DNA of 64,000 nt from Lepidurus packardi (taxonomy: Eukaryota > Arthropoda > Branchiopoda > Notostraca > Triopsidae): assembly GCA_023053545.1 (NCBI GenBank), contig JAKZAN010000004.1:5890001-5954000 (forward strand), read 5' to 3'. This document shows positions 51,816-64,000 of this stretch, piece by piece; position 1 is the stretch's first letter; each line of letters opens with the position of its first letter. Made by a program: the position numbers and the translations under genes. The notes below the pieces were generated by a model that was not told the origin of the DNA, made no database searches, and was given only the letters and a program-made list of their open reading frames with translations.

Positions 51816-54800
51816 CTGTAAATACAAAAATACAAAATAGAAAATCAATATACCACTTTCGGTTTTACTGTCACTTGCTCCGCAAAGCCCTCCCGCCACG
51901 ATATCGAAACGCTATCCAACAAGCCAAAAATTACGCTATAAATTCCGTGTCTTACAAGCACCCAAACCTTTTTATTTTTTTAAATAAAGGGAAGAAAATC
52001 CAATTGTCTAATTTTGCGCTTCAGTAGCCTCGACTTGAGAGCTCAGCCCCCAAATTGAGTTTTCACACATGAGCACTTTATATCTTTCCAGGAGGCGGAA
52101 CGACAGCTATCTCTGGCCCTTTTGGAGGTCTATTGTTATATGTTTTTTCTCGTCATCCCCCCGAGTCCTAAAGAAAATGGACACTGGCACAATAGATAGC
52201 ACTTCTGTTTTCCTGGCGTTGGTCAAAAGAAAAAAACGTGTGTATGGAAATAGCAATGGTCCGGAATGGAATAACAGTTTGGTTGGTATATCCCCGAGTA
52301 TGATGTGAAAAGACTGTAAAGGTTGTGGGTGGGCTGAAGACGGCGTAATTAAGGGCCATTACTGCGACTAGATATGCCAGGAATCACGGGAGGGGGGTCG
52401 CCCGCCCAAATGTCCCCAGAGCATTTTTTTTTTCATTTTTATTTTCCAGTCTGTCGGTTGCTCCAATTTTGGGACCACTTCCAAAGACAATTAACTTGTC
52501 ACCGATCCCCCCGCGAGTCCACTTTCGAAAAGTATTCCTTTTTTTCCCGTCCTTCGTTTCTTCGTTATCAAAGAAGGGGGGGAGAGGCGGAATTCCTTGG
52601 GATGCTGAGTTTATCTTAGCGGAAAATTTTAGCATGGGTCATAAATCGGGCTAATTTTGAGTGAGACTGACAGGGTTGGGGGTGTCATATTTTGGATGAT
52701 ATGTTTTATTAGGGGGCTGGGTAGTTGAGTTGAGTTCATCAAGAAAAAAGCATGACTGCATACGTTCCGTGTCAGTCATCTTCGAGGGAGGCGTAACATA
52801 ACCTTACCATTGCTAAAGAGTTATGGGCCATGTCAAACAGTTGGTGGTGGTCCCATTATGCATAGACGAGAGCGACAAAGCAAAAACCTTGGGACAGCCC
52901 CCGAAAAAGAAAAAAAATCTCCATTGCTTGCATTTGCAAGTCTTAGCATATGTAGCTTATCTGTATAGCACAGAATAACACGGCCATCTATTTATGGTGT
53001 TTATCAGGAAAGGTTATGCTCCACTGCAATTCATTAAGATGCCTTAAGAGTTTGTGTTTCTTGTGCTGGGGAGCTTCCGAGGTTGCATGTATTTGTATAT
53101 CTCGGAAGATATGTTGGCAAGTTTCATTGAATCTGTCAGCGGACAACCTATAAGGGGGTTTCGTTGGAACATCTTATAAGCTTCCTGTGCTTGGCCAGAA
53201 CCTTTATAATGTATACGAATTACGCCTCCTCCGGCGTCCTCCGGTGCAGCGGGAGTCCCGCGTGAAGACGGATATATATACGGACTGGCTTGGAAGCACA
53301 AGTCAGCAGGCAGTCCCAGGAAGAAGAGCGAGGAATAACGTAAACCGCAAACCGAAATGCAAACTTCTACGTTTGCCACCTTCATACAAACAATTTCACT
53401 CCGGACTCTTGACATATGTTTCTTGTGAGCTCTAACTCGGTATAACTCGAGGAAAACAGAACTTAAATGCGATATATTAGTACAAGACATATCTTCGCGC
53501 GACCTATCCGTGGCGCCTTTGCCTTCCCTGTGGACGTATTAAGGCGTGTGGAAGTTAATGATGCCAACTGGAACATCGTTTCTCCAAAATCTTTGAACCA
53601 TAAGGGGGGAAATGTGTGCGGAATCGAAGGTTTTCCCCTTCTAACTAGCGCCTTGTCAGCAAGAACACCGACGTTTGTCGGTTAACACCTCTCCCCCAAC
53701 GTCTTCTTTTTGCCCCGGAAACTTTGTTTTATTGCTTCGGACTATTTGGAAAGCAACGTTCGTTAAGTTGCTTGGTTTAACTCCCTACAACAAGCAAGCA
53801 ACGCATTGGATAGCAACAGTAAGTATAACATGACTATAATGGAGGGCCACAATCAAAATAAATTGACCCTTTTAACTGTTAGGAGTGTTAAGACTAAGGT
53901 GTTCACCTGGCTAAGTTTGTCACGCTTCGTTTTTTTATGGTTTATTGAAAAGTTTACATACCTTTCACTCCCGAGTCCGCGAGAGCCATGGAAATCCAAA
54001 TGTTCGACAAGCAGATGTATGAGATGACGGTAGTTAGCCCAGATGACCTCATCTTCGAAACATCAGGTCTCTTTCTTGGTTCTGCTCTGCCCACCCGTGC
54101 AACCAAATTCCAAATTCACGATTTTCTTCCAACTTTTTTTTATTGTTATGGTTATTTCCAAGTCCGCCCGCGTTGAGAGTTAGCACACCAATCTGCATAG
54201 AACGAGAAACCAGCAAGCAGCCAGAGAAAAACGTGCTACATTATTTTTCAAATCTAAGCAAAACAGAGGTTGTATGTGTTGGACTTTCGCATAATTTTAC
54301 AGTGACAATAGTCACGAAAAATAGGCGGAGACTCCTCTGCTTTGGTTTGTCCATACTGTGGAGTGCTTAAAGGAGGAAATGGGAATAAAAAACGTATGGT
54401 TCCAAACCCTAGACATTTTTCCATATGCAAATCTGGACCAGTACAACCTTTTCTCAAGTCAATGCAAAGCCAACAAGTCGGCGCATAATATACAACAGCA
54501 TAGTTCTGGCATGAACATGGCATATCGTCCTATAGAGAGCTTCGAACGTTTTCGCTCTTTTCGCCTTTGGAAGTCGTTGTGGTGCTGTGTAAGTCAAATA
54601 TAACGTTATTATAATGCTCCCACCTCGTTGCTTTCATACTTGGCTGGCTTTGATGCTGCATCTCATTCCTGCGGTTATGTATAGTACCGCACCAAACAAA
54701 ACAGCCGGTCTTTTCTTACAGCACCAGGAAGATGTATGGGGCGGGTTTTTTGCATAACAATTAGGGACCATGGGCACACTCTCTTGACTTCGGTCAAGGC

Positions 54801-57800
54801 TTTTATGTTTGGATAATCCCATAATAATACATACATACACCAGGATGAGGTTTGGTTTGGACTAAAAACTGTTTCGCTTGTTTAGTTCCATATGAGGGGG
54901 AGGATCCGTGATTAGAAAAGGGAAGGCATGCAACTGACGGATATTCTTGCCGAAGCCTGAAGACGTAGTATTCTGCAAGGCTCGATTCATCATCGCGGGC
55001 ATCGAAATCTTTTTCTAAGACTCTGAGACTCGCTTATGGGCGCGGGAATGGATAAAATCTGCATTTGCTTTATATAACGGGGATAAAAATTCACACTCGG
55101 AATTTTTCTTGTGTAGTCCTCGAAGAAAAGTTAAGACTTTTATCTTCCCTCGATAAGCGTACGTTGCTTTTGTAACGCATCAAGAACCTTTTGCTTTGCC
55201 ACTTGTATGCAAACCAAAATCTGTAGGGGCCACTATATTCTTAACAAACTTTGTATATACGTCTTTAATTTCAATACCTCGAGAGAAAGAGAATTATACG
55301 AAAAATTAGCTTCGCTTGTCTTTACCTTCTGTCACAGTATTTAGCTTTCGGAACAAAGTTACACGCTTACTTTCGGAACTATCATATCCAATGGCTTTTA
55401 TACTAAATTTCGCTCCAGCTACCAAGGATGCAAATTAGCGTTTAAAAATTTCTGTATCTGTACCTGTGGGTGCAGTTCGGAAGACACATCTAGGCATGGA
55501 CAAGGACTGTAAACTTGAGTATTCCAGTTAGTATGTGAAAACTATACCACAATCACCCCGCGTGAATTACGAAGGGAGGCCAGGGCTCTTAATAAAGTTC
55601 GGAACCCACGAGGCATTAAATATGCCCAACAAAAATCGACGATGTCAAGTGTTAGTATTTCCCCACGTTCTTCTCCCCCTTCAACAGTTAACGCAAAAGA
55701 CACATGGGAGTTGGGGGAAACACGAGCTTAAAGTTAGGGAAATAGCACGTCTTTCTTGCACTCGAGCTGCACCAACACTGCCATTAACAGAGACAGAGCA
55801 GAGCCACATCACGCAGAGAAACTCCCATGCAGCGTGTATATGCGTATATACAAACCGGCTGTAGAGCAAGAGCAGACATGGGAAACCAGAAACTCCCTCG
55901 CACTTTTAACTCGAGCATGAAAAACACTGACACGCTAGTACGGTACAGTAGTATATATGCTATTTAATTTGGTGGTGGTTTGCCAAACGCTCATATTTTC
56001 CATTCTGGGGGAATGGGAAGAGGGAGAGTGTACTAATCTTCCCAAGACTTGTCAAGGCTTATACAGTTTTTGACCCTGCATGGCCTTCGCTCTCAGTTTT
56101 CCTTTGGGTCCTTTATCGAAAATGAGGTTGCTTCTTCTCTTTTGCCTTCTTATCAGGCATACAAGCGAGGCGACCGGACCCGAGTGGACTGGACAGCAAA
56201 AGCAGGCAAAAGCTTCCTGCTCGACAACAAAAGAACGAAAATGAAAAGCTTAGGCACCCAAAGACGTCCAATTATTATTATATACTGAGATTGGGAACAG
56301 TCAGTGTCAGGGAGGACATCCATTAGTTACAACTAAATAAGAAAAGAGTCCCCTCTTAATGCTCCTTCAATTCTTACGGTACGGATTTGAACATTTGGAA
56401 GGAGAGGTTCTGATGAGACAATTCTGTGCTCCTTTTCAAGGCCTATGACTAGACAAATTTTGAATGAATTTTTCAAAGGCCTCTCTCCCCCCTGATCTTC
56501 TCATCTTCCTCTAGCCCCACTATGCCCTGCCCTGTTAATGGAACTCTCTCGGAAAAATCCCCCGGATTAAGTTGTATGGAGTTCGCGGGGTTCCACAGCA
56601 ACAACCCCCTGTCATATTGTCATTTTGGAAACACTAGAGAGCCGAAATGAAAAGAAGAGATGTGAAGAGAAGTAAAGTGAGAGAGAGGGAGACAGCGAGG
56701 GGACAATTTAGGGTTGGGATTGTAGCTTCTGGTAAAACTGTAAGTGCTGCTAAGACCATTGTCAAGGATACTTTGGTTGACGAGAGGGGTTAGCAGTTGG
56801 GAAAGCGAAAAAAAAACGAAGAAGCGACGGGTTAGAGCCCCGTCACTAATGAGAGACTTGCCCCCTCTCATTAGCCTGAAGACCTGGGGTACAGTACACT
56901 TGGAAGTGGTTTAACGCCTGCTGCTGCGGGGGCAATCTTGAACCACGCGTTTTTATCATTTAATTTTAAGCAAAACCACACGTTCTTCCAGAGTGGCCAA
57001 AGTTCACGACTCGCCCTTCCTTTGTGGTTCACCTTATACAGTTATATACGATTCCGGGGACGTCAGTCTACAGGGTTCTTATGGTTCGCGAGCAAAAGGA
57101 CGAGTATATGGCATCATTAGCTGTGAAAGTCATTGACGAAGGGTCGTTTCATTAAGGAAAATAGCTGGTAGCCTAATACCATTACGGGAGGGGAGGCAGC
57201 TTTAGGGGAATACAAGGCGAATAAAAACCTCTTTCCGCCTAGGACCGCGAACCGTGAATGTGTGGACGAATGGCTGAAAGCTTTAGTCGTGTATAAACCT
57301 GAAAGAGCCATTAAAGTTAATACGAGGAATCGAGGATAAAATCTTAACACTCGCATCCCTTTGTCTTCCTTTTTTCTCCCCCGTTTCTTCTTTAGAAAAC
57401 CACAAATATGTGTGTTATGTCATACACATATATGGGCGTCATGTCAGGGCTTGATGGTTGTGTCGTTGGTGAAACCTGATGAAAATGGGGTGTATATTCC
57501 AAGTGTGCAGTACAGGGTTCGTGGCGCGGTAAGGATATAGTCAGCTTTAATCTCTTCATCGCCATGAAAAGAGCAGAGGGACAGGAAAGCTTCTCTTGTC
57601 TCTTAATTTATTGGGGGAACTTGCGATTTCATCGTGGAAAGGTTTTGGGACCATAAATCCCCTGATATATAATGCCATCAGTCCAACAGAGTCACAAGGA
57701 AAAGTCTTATTTATCTGCTTAGCAGTACTGTTGCTTATGTCATTTCCGGATTTAAAACAAAAACAAATAAATAATAATTTTCAAGAACATCTAAAGAAGA

Positions 57801-58585
57801 CTTGCAGATGAACTTCAACATGGTAAAAAATGTCTGGTCTCAACTCAACCCTCAACCGTAAATTCCGGGAATTTATTTTTTCGGGTACAGTTAACGCATT
57901 TCCCGAAAGAAGATGAATGGCTTTCCCACTTGCTATGATTGTTTTCAAGGCTTAAAAAGCACTAAAAAGTGTAGGAAAAAAAGAGGAAAAGCTGACGCGT
58001 CCTTTTCTATTTTTCCTTACTTTCGTTTTGTGTTGTTCGAGAAAGAGAATCTCACGAGACGTTAAGCGAAAATTTTTGGATAAATTTTTTGTTTCCCAAC
58101 ACTATATAGCTTATACAGAGAACAAAAGAACATGGACAGCTGCCTAGGACTTTAATCTAAGAAAAGAGGTCTAATATACGAAGTTGAATCCTCCCGCAGC
58201 AGCAGCTGAACAATAAAATAAAGTAGACTTGGTTTGCTGGTGCTTTGGGGGAGACCACGTAGGATTACGACGAGCTTCATTATCTTCAGCATCAGCCACT
58301 ATATAGCGAAGTCCTCCGTAAAGGAGTACGTTTTATGGAGTTCTTCCCCGGAGTCTGTACTAATCCTTTAGTTCTTCTGTTTCCCTCTCGAATTTTTTAC
58401 TTCCTTTTTTATGTAAATACAGAAAAAAGATCTTTGTTTAAAGTTTCCCAAAAGTCCAAGGCATTAATTTCAACCCCCTTTATTTACATCAAAGTTAGTA
58501 GTATCGTACCGACATAACTTGGCGCTGAAATAAGATTGCGGCTTGAGTTTTGATTATGAAGAAGATCAAGATCCCATGTTGTAAT
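51816..58585. other. Sparse non-coding stretch, probably FGFRL1 5' intron and flank
   Basis: No conserved gene apart from the candidate signal-peptide exon at 57299-57356 (minus). Composition resembles the 1-28 kb desert: polypurine tracts, TA-rich patches and chance frames of 60-150 codons. The 148-codon minus frame at 53044-53490 and the 109-codon plus frame at 55535-55864 have no recognisable domains. Confidence 0.5.
57299..57356 (-). CDS. Candidate signal-peptide exon of FGFRL1
   Basis: Minus-strand ATG at 57356 opens MRVLRFYPRFLVLTLMALSG, a good secretory signal, and reaches a possible donor (G followed by GTTTAT) in phase 1. That is the phase needed to join the first visible FGFRL1 exon, which begins GA-CCA-CCA at 51815 and would read on as G-P-P-H-V; human FGFRL1 also has GPP just after its signal peptide. 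The donor is weak and the intron would be 5.5 kb, much longer than its neighbours, so this stays a candidate. Confidence 0.4.
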
Positions 58586-58984
58586 GGCTTCCTGTACAAT
58601 TTAGCTTGTGACACCCAAGCTGCCACAAGGAGGCACCCAGTGCTTTGTATGGGTGTATATGAACGCGCATTGCTTCTGCGCATATGACAAGTAGGATAAC
58701 TTGATAACCACGTACCATTTGCATGACATTTTTCTTAAACAAATGCCCTAAATAATAGGACTCTATGGCTTGCACTTTTGCTTTTCAATGCCTATGCGAA
58801 AAATTTATTCGAATTTATAAATTTGGTGAAGGCAAAGGTAGAAAACTAAAATTGTGCCGAGCATTCTTCTAGATTAACCACATTACGGTCAGAAGGTTTT
58901 GTCGCATTTTTACTTGCTTTTCACGTAAATGGTTTTTGCTTCCTCGTGCTATCGTGCCAATGAATACTGAGCTATACGGGAGCC
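58586..58984. mobile_element. MITE of a ~400-bp family, copy 2
   Basis: Left end GGCTTCCTGTACAATTTAGC, right end GAGCTATACGGGAGCC, inverted to each other. Shares GGGTGTATATGAACGCGCAT, GCTTCTGCGCATA and TTTGCATGACATTTTTCTTA with copy 1, and AGCTTGTGACACCCAAGCT with copy 3 (AGCTTGTTAAACCCAAGCT). Non-coding. Confidence 0.8.
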
Positions 58985-61882
58985 TTTAAAGCCCTTGTGT
59001 GGAGCAGAGCCGTCCAAACTTACTCACATCGTTCCCCCTTCAACGCTTTCCGATTCACAACCGCGATGCTTAATTAGGCAAGAGTTCTAAAAGGGGAAGC
59101 TCATCAATGGTACTCGGTGTCTGAACCGGAAGCGTGGTTCGTGCTCCGCACACGCTACCAAGGGTGTGTTACGCGCGTTATTATTGCTCTTTACCACGAC
59201 ATACAATCTATATTTATAGAATGTGTATCTAACCGAAAGATGCGAAGTCGTGGTCATTTGGCCCTTGGCCCGTTTTTTCTTTCCCCTTGGTTATGGCTAA
59301 CAGCAAACACTCTGGCAACTGACAGAAAGTGTCAGCGCTTTCCGGTAGTGGATGGCTCGTAACGTTTTACTTGAACGTTACATTCTTTTGTGATGCATGT
59401 GTACCGTGTTATAACAAGAAAGCCCGTAAACTGAAACCTTTCCTCTGTTCTGATATGTAACTTTCTTCCTGAAGTATATTTGATGCTGTGCAATAACTTT
59501 ATGGAGCCAAGAGTTTAGATACGAAAGGAAAAACTCCTTTAGAGCTTTTTCAAGGTACACGGGAAGCAGAAAGACAAAAGGAACAAGTAAGAACTCAATT
59601 TGACCCAAATTAGGCACCATTACTTTTTTTCTCGTCATGATGACTATGGAATAAAAGAACACAAATGATTTATCCCAGTTGGCCTTTGCTGCTGCACACA
59701 TAAGAAATGACTTTCGCGGCGGGCGGTAAGCTTTTTGGAGCTTTGGCGCTTTACAATGAAGAAAATGAGTTAATTTTCTCAGGGAGTTGTAGCGTAATGA
59801 CGTCGTATTTATGGTTCGGTTAACTAAGCGAGATGGGAAAAGGTTCCGGAGAGCTTTGCTCATGATGAATAATGTTGAATTTTTGTTACGAGGGAGAGAG
59901 AGACAGAGAGACGGAGAGGGGAAGGAGGGTGAACAGGAGGGTAACTGAATTAGTCGTATATACGAGTTTTACCCGAAAAAGAAAATAAAGGACTTGGTTT
60001 ATGGGGCAAATGAGCGTCAGCTGGCCCTGGAAATTTGGGTAATATTCCTCATTTTCATGTGCTTTGCAAACGAGGGGTTGTGCGGGTTGCAATGTTAGCA
60101 TTGGGGAAAAAGGGACTTTGGTGGTAAGCGGTGAGGGCAGGGAAAAGGAAAAAAAACGAGAAAAAAGGGCGGAAAAAATAACAAGAAGCAAAAGGGGTCG
60201 TTCGAAAAAGAGGTAAGATTATTGATGGGAGACGCCACGTGGTTCCGACGTTAGCACATCCACCAGTAATTAATCTGGATTTATTGGTGTCGTAAAGGTA
60301 CAACTTTGGGTCGCCATTTTTTTTTGCAATTCCCTTGCAACACAGAGAAATTTCTGTGTGGAAGTTGTAACTCGTTCTTTTTATGTGGAGTTTAAAAAAA
60401 GAAACGACTGATTTTGGGTTGGAAATCTGTTAGAAAAAGGAAACCTGCGTTGCAACGTTGCATCTGATGCCGAGAGTTTTTATTTTTACTGCCACAAGGG
60501 TGTGGGTTTCCGTCCGTTCGAAAAATAAAAACCTGTAACAAGGCTTTAAAGCGCCGAGGGTTCCTAAAGGTGCTTTGAGTCATTTATCTATGCTGGAGAA
60601 TCTGTCACACAAAAGCCCCAGCCCGTACCATTGTGTTGCGTGAAAATTGAAGAAAGGCGTGTGAAAGGAGACAGCCAGCCAACTATTATTCGCATCGCCC
60701 TCCAAAAGGTGAAGAAGGAGGTCAAATAGCACTTGGTTTCATGTTACGTGGGTTAGGATCTTTGAATTTCTGGGCTGATTTTGAGAGTAATATTCGTATT
60801 TATACGCTTATGTGTTGATGGCTATTTGCCGTCAAATATTGATATTTATGTCTGATGGAGCGTTGAAAGCTACAAGGCAAAAAGGCATCTCTCTCTCAAG
60901 CTATGATGGACGAGGTTGAGGTTCAGAAATTGGCTTTGAATCCCTGGTGGTGTGGGTCCATCATAGATGTCAACTAGCTGGCACTCCCGCGAGTTTAGAA
61001 GGAAAATATATAATGTAAGCAAAAAGAAGAAGCGGCTTTCCCATGGTATACGGGCCGATATTCTTTTTTTGCTGTACAGTTTTGCTTTCTTCCTTGGGAT
61101 TTTTTGCATACCAAATAAGAAGTACAGACAGGGCGGACTTCTTGTGAAGGATGAGTCGTTGCGATTCACCAGAGGGTGCAGTTGTTATAGAGGAAGAATG
61201 GTCACTTTGAATGGTAACTTGGAAACTGGCACAATAGGTCATTAGGATTGATTAGGGTATTGTATACACTATCTTACAATGAATGGTAAAAGCAGGGCAA
61301 GAGTATATATTAGACAATGTGTAGAACCACAATCTGGGATAGTGTTTCCATTTCAGCGCCGCAAAGGATGAGCTGATGATGATGAGATTAAATTGTTTGG
61401 TATATAAGATACAGTTGATGAGAGTTGACAGCATGAGATAGATAGAGATGAATTGTATACGAAATAAGAAAAAGTGCAAAAACCTGTTTTGATTTTAATT
61501 CACTTGTGGGTTGACTCGTGGACGAAAATAAGGTGATCTTTCAAGTAGAACTATTATAAGTACAAATGATTACGTATAAAATACACAAAATCCCCCAATA
61601 GCAATCAGGTCTTCCATTATAAAAATCTATAGAAATTTACAAATAGCAGTGCATCCAAAAGAAAACCTCATCCGGGAAGCAGCTTCCGTTTACAATCTTA
61701 TCATTAAGTCGCCTTTGGTTTTTCCATTACTTCTTCAGACAATTCAAAAGCGTAAAAGAAAACCACACCAGGCAGGCATTTACTTCCTTTTCTTTCGCTA
61801 GGGAGACCTACAAAAGGGAAGAAATCAGAAACGGCTACATTAGTGAGATTTCAAACACAGTTACTGCGCTGAGCCGTGAACA
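58985..61882. other. Non-coding stretch, no gene recognised
   Basis: Opposing open frames (for example minus 59378-59863, 161 codons) have no recognisable domain or splice context. Purine-rich AGAGAG tracts lie near 59890-59930 and 56680. No mobile element recognised. Confidence 0.5.
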
Positions 61883-63707
61883 ATGAAATTCCTTACTCTG
61901 ATGTGCTTAATGTTGGTCGTAGTCAAAACTTCCGGTAACTATTTAATTACTTAAATATGTATTGAATGACATACAATGATTTTAAAATACAAGGAAAAGC
62001 GCGGCTGTGTGGATTTCCAGGAGTACCTGACAAGGGCTATGTAATTCCAAGAAAAAATCTGTATAATGAAGACGAGCAAGTAACGTACAGCTGCAAAAGT
62101 CCTTATGCCACCTTGATATCCGAGTCCAGTGAACAAATGCGAAGGACTTGCAAATGCAGTAGGATGTGGAATGGCACCCTTCCGACTTGCAGTAATCAAC
62201 AATTTATTGGATTGTACACACATAATTCCTTTTTAATTTCTTAGACTATTATGATTTACTTTGGAACAATCCTTTAACGGGTAGTGGCATAGCTGATTTT
62301 TCCAACATGGTAGATGACGACAAAACTACCTGTTCGCGGTTGTTTCTTCCAAATGGGGAAATCTCTACTGAAATAACCATATTTAACTCTAGTATTGAGA
62401 GTACCCATAGTGTTCAATTACAAGTCCAGTTTGGGAAAATAGGTAAATGACATACTTCAAAGATAACTAATAATTAAAAATGTATTTGAAATCTGAGATT
62501 CTAAGATTTGAAGGCTCCTGTGTAGATTAGTTTTAAATAACATAATAGCACGGATAACGCAGAAGCACTCCAGAAATGCCTCCATGACTTTTATAAAAAG
62601 CTCTTGACAGTAATGTAGGTAATAATAACGCAAAGGGCATGATTATCTGTACTTTCTAATTTTCGTGTTTATCAATTGGACAAACGCACACTAATTCTTC
62701 GCTTAAAGCAAAAAAAGCAAAATTGCAAATTGAGAAATCCATCTTGCAATATATATTATTTTAGTGTATTTTGAAGAAAAAGTCATGCAAGTAGAACGTG
62801 GTTATAGAGTTACCCTGCTTGCAGTTTTATGCGCAGAAGTAATGCGCGTTCCTATAGACCCATATTTAAAGCACTGCACGCCACCTGGCGTTAGCTTGGG
62901 TTTAACAAGCTCAGCTATACGGGAGCTTTAAGATCAGACATTCTAATGTTTTAATATTTATGATAACTGTTCTTTTCTTCATGTTAGAGGGACTTTCAAG
63001 TCAAACAACTATGATGATAAAAATAGAAGATCATAGTATAGCGGATACGTTTTCGTGTAGCCATAAGGGTGGGTTTGTACCAATTCCAGTATTCGAATTT
63101 ACCGAGCTTTCTATTAATTGTACGAGAGGACAACATGTACCGATGTCCGATACCCGGTTGACCATAAAACTGCATTTTTCAAGACCTAACGGACAAAAAA
63201 ACTTGGACATATCAGTCTGTTCTCTGAGATTACTTGCGCTCATAAGTATAAGATAAAAGGATTTTGTTATAAAATGAGTTTAAAATATGCTAACAGAAGG
63301 GGCGAGTTGCGGAGAACCAGAACATCCAATCAATGGAAATGTAACAGTCGCCTTAGGCATTAGTGCTCTTTACTCTTGCGATACTGGATACGAACTTTTT
63401 GGTCAGGCTCACAGAGAGTGTACATTGAGCAAAGGAGAAATGGCTTGGACACACAAGATGCCAATATGTATCACACCTTCGGAGAAAAGTATGTAAACAA
63501 TGTATGATAATTTTCCATTGACGTGCTTTTATGTAGAGTGTCACACATTGCCCAAAGTCCAGAACGGATATTTAGTAGATACCGGATGCCTTGCACTTCT
63601 AATATGTTTTCCCGGATACATTCGTGGTTCTACACACAGTCAAGCCTACTGTAGCGAGTCTACTAGTTGGACATGGAAGTGGAATATTACTGATCAGGGA
63701 TTTGTCT
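61883..63707 (+). CDS. Second sushi (CCP) / fucolectin-like (FTP) gene, 3' end beyond the window
   Basis: Exons, all joined in phase 1: 61883-61934 signal peptide (MKFLTLMCLMLVVVKTSG); 61994-62191 CCP1 (six cysteines, with an extra CKC); 62245-62442 and 62988-63245 FTP domain in two exons (NMVDDDKTTCSRLF, DTFSCSHKGG, SINCTRG, ISVCSLRLLAL); 63297-63488 CCP2 (CGEPEHPINGNVTV, YSCDTGYELFG); 63537-63707 CCP3 (CHTLPKVQNGYLV, WKWN), ending at a GTAAGT donor. Order, domain split and phases match exons 1-6 of the minus-strand gene at 30344-33783, so they are paralogues in opposite orientation. Introns are 48-60 nt except the one between the FTP halves (545 nt), which holds a MITE. The rest (more CCPs, perhaps a membrane span) must lie past 64,000. 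No fucose-binding HxRxD motif is visible. Confidence 0.85.
62513..62927. mobile_element. MITE of a ~400-bp family, copy 3, in an intron of the second sushi gene
   Basis: Inserted in the opposite orientation to copies 1 and 2. It begins GGCTCCTGTGTAGATTAGT and ends CAGCTATACGGGAGC. On the minus strand it reads AGCTTGTTAAACCCAAGCT, GGTGGCGTGCAGTGCTTT, GGAACGCGCATT and CTTCTGCGCATA, matching the other copies in order. AT-rich outer bases (CTTTAAA-like) are shared beyond both ends, so the true ends may lie a few bases further out. Non-coding. Confidence 0.8.
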
Positions 63708-63744
63708 GTAAGTACGGTACCCAAACTAGTCATCGCTGAATGGA

Positions 63745-64000
63745 CTATGCATATTGACATAGTTTTTCCGTTGTTTCGAGCCATCCTGTCGTAACTAGAC
63801 TACTGCTATACGTTTGGGTAGCAGGATTGGGCTCTCAAGACGATATCCCTTCTAAAATCACCAATCAATTAAGGGAGCTGGTCATTCAATTACATGACTT
63901 GCTCCTTTAATTGACTGGGGAGTTTAGAAGGAATATTAAGTATAACAGTAGGCTGGATGACAGGATTGAAACAACGGAAAAATAGTGTCATAGGTCAATT
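63745..64000. repeat. Large imperfect palindrome at the window end
   Basis: The inner arms 63848-63884 and 63895-63931 are inverted copies (31 of 37 positions) with a 10-nt loop. The outer arms also pair: TTTTTCCGTTGTTTC and TCCTGTC-ACT-CTGCTATAC on the left match, inverted, GTATAACAGTAGG, GACAGGA and GAAACAACGGAAAAA on the right. Pairing continues to the end of the sequence, so the right arm may be cut off. It lies in the presumed next intron of the second sushi gene. At about 80-85% arm identity it is an old foldback element rather than a sequencing hairpin artefact. Confidence 0.7.

Noticed and set aside
53044-53490. 148-codon minus-strand frame in the FGFRL1 upstream region
   Set aside because: Mixed composition with no domain, no signal peptide in phase with FGFRL1 and an opposing open frame.

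Overview
The window looks like nuclear DNA of an arthropod with a compact gene style, most likely a branchiopod crustacean of the Daphnia type; a mite or other chelicerate cannot be excluded. The evidence is three tandem delta-class glutathione S-transferases, sushi/fucolectin-like receptors resembling insect Furrowed, a canonical animal Piwi and an FGFRL1-type receptor, with most introns only about 48-130 nt and GT-AG borders. There are no bacterial-type operons, CRISPR arrays, rRNA or tRNA genes that I can see. All gene models are read by eye from conserved protein sequence, splice signals and phase arithmetic.

Layout. 1-28,089 is a gene desert: microsatellites, short tandem repeats and a few small foldback or MITE-like elements, including one 212-bp element with 32-bp terminal inverted repeats and 9-bp target duplications at 3,189-3,400. 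From 28,090 the window becomes gene-dense: a BACURD/KCTD10-13-TNFAIP1 gene (minus, 28,090-29,128); a transmembrane sushi/FTP receptor (minus, 30,344-33,783); a head-to-head, complete 13-coding-exon Piwi (plus, 34,898-38,727) with an intact D-E-D-H slicer centre; three delta GSTs (plus, 40,489-45,231), two with matching CCAAT/TATA promoters and all with an acceptor just before the ATG; a possible small secreted peptide (47,028-47,264); and FGFRL1 (minus, 47,673-51,815, with a candidate signal-peptide exon at 57,299-57,356). About 10 kb of sparse DNA follows, then a second sushi/FTP gene (plus, 61,883-63,707 and probably beyond the window) with the same exon order as the first. A near-palindrome closes the window.

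The most striking part is the minus-strand sushi gene. Two exons were duplicated in tandem, and each copy then received a different small DNA transposon, so each copy shows the empty site of the other. One insertion splits a coding exon and brings an in-frame stop just ahead of the membrane anchor, which could create a soluble isoform. A separate MITE family of about 400 bp (termini near GGCTCCCGTATAGCT) has three copies: in an FGFRL1 intron, in the 52-61 kb region and in an intron of the second sushi gene. A 44-nt copy of the GST3 start lies 2 nt after the GST3 stop and records a duplication or deletion breakpoint (or an assembly collapse).

The genes do not form one pathway. They suggest detoxification (GSTs), transposon silencing (Piwi), ubiquitin-ligase adaptor function (BACURD), FGF signal modulation (FGFRL1) and surface recognition or adhesion (the two sushi/FTP receptors).
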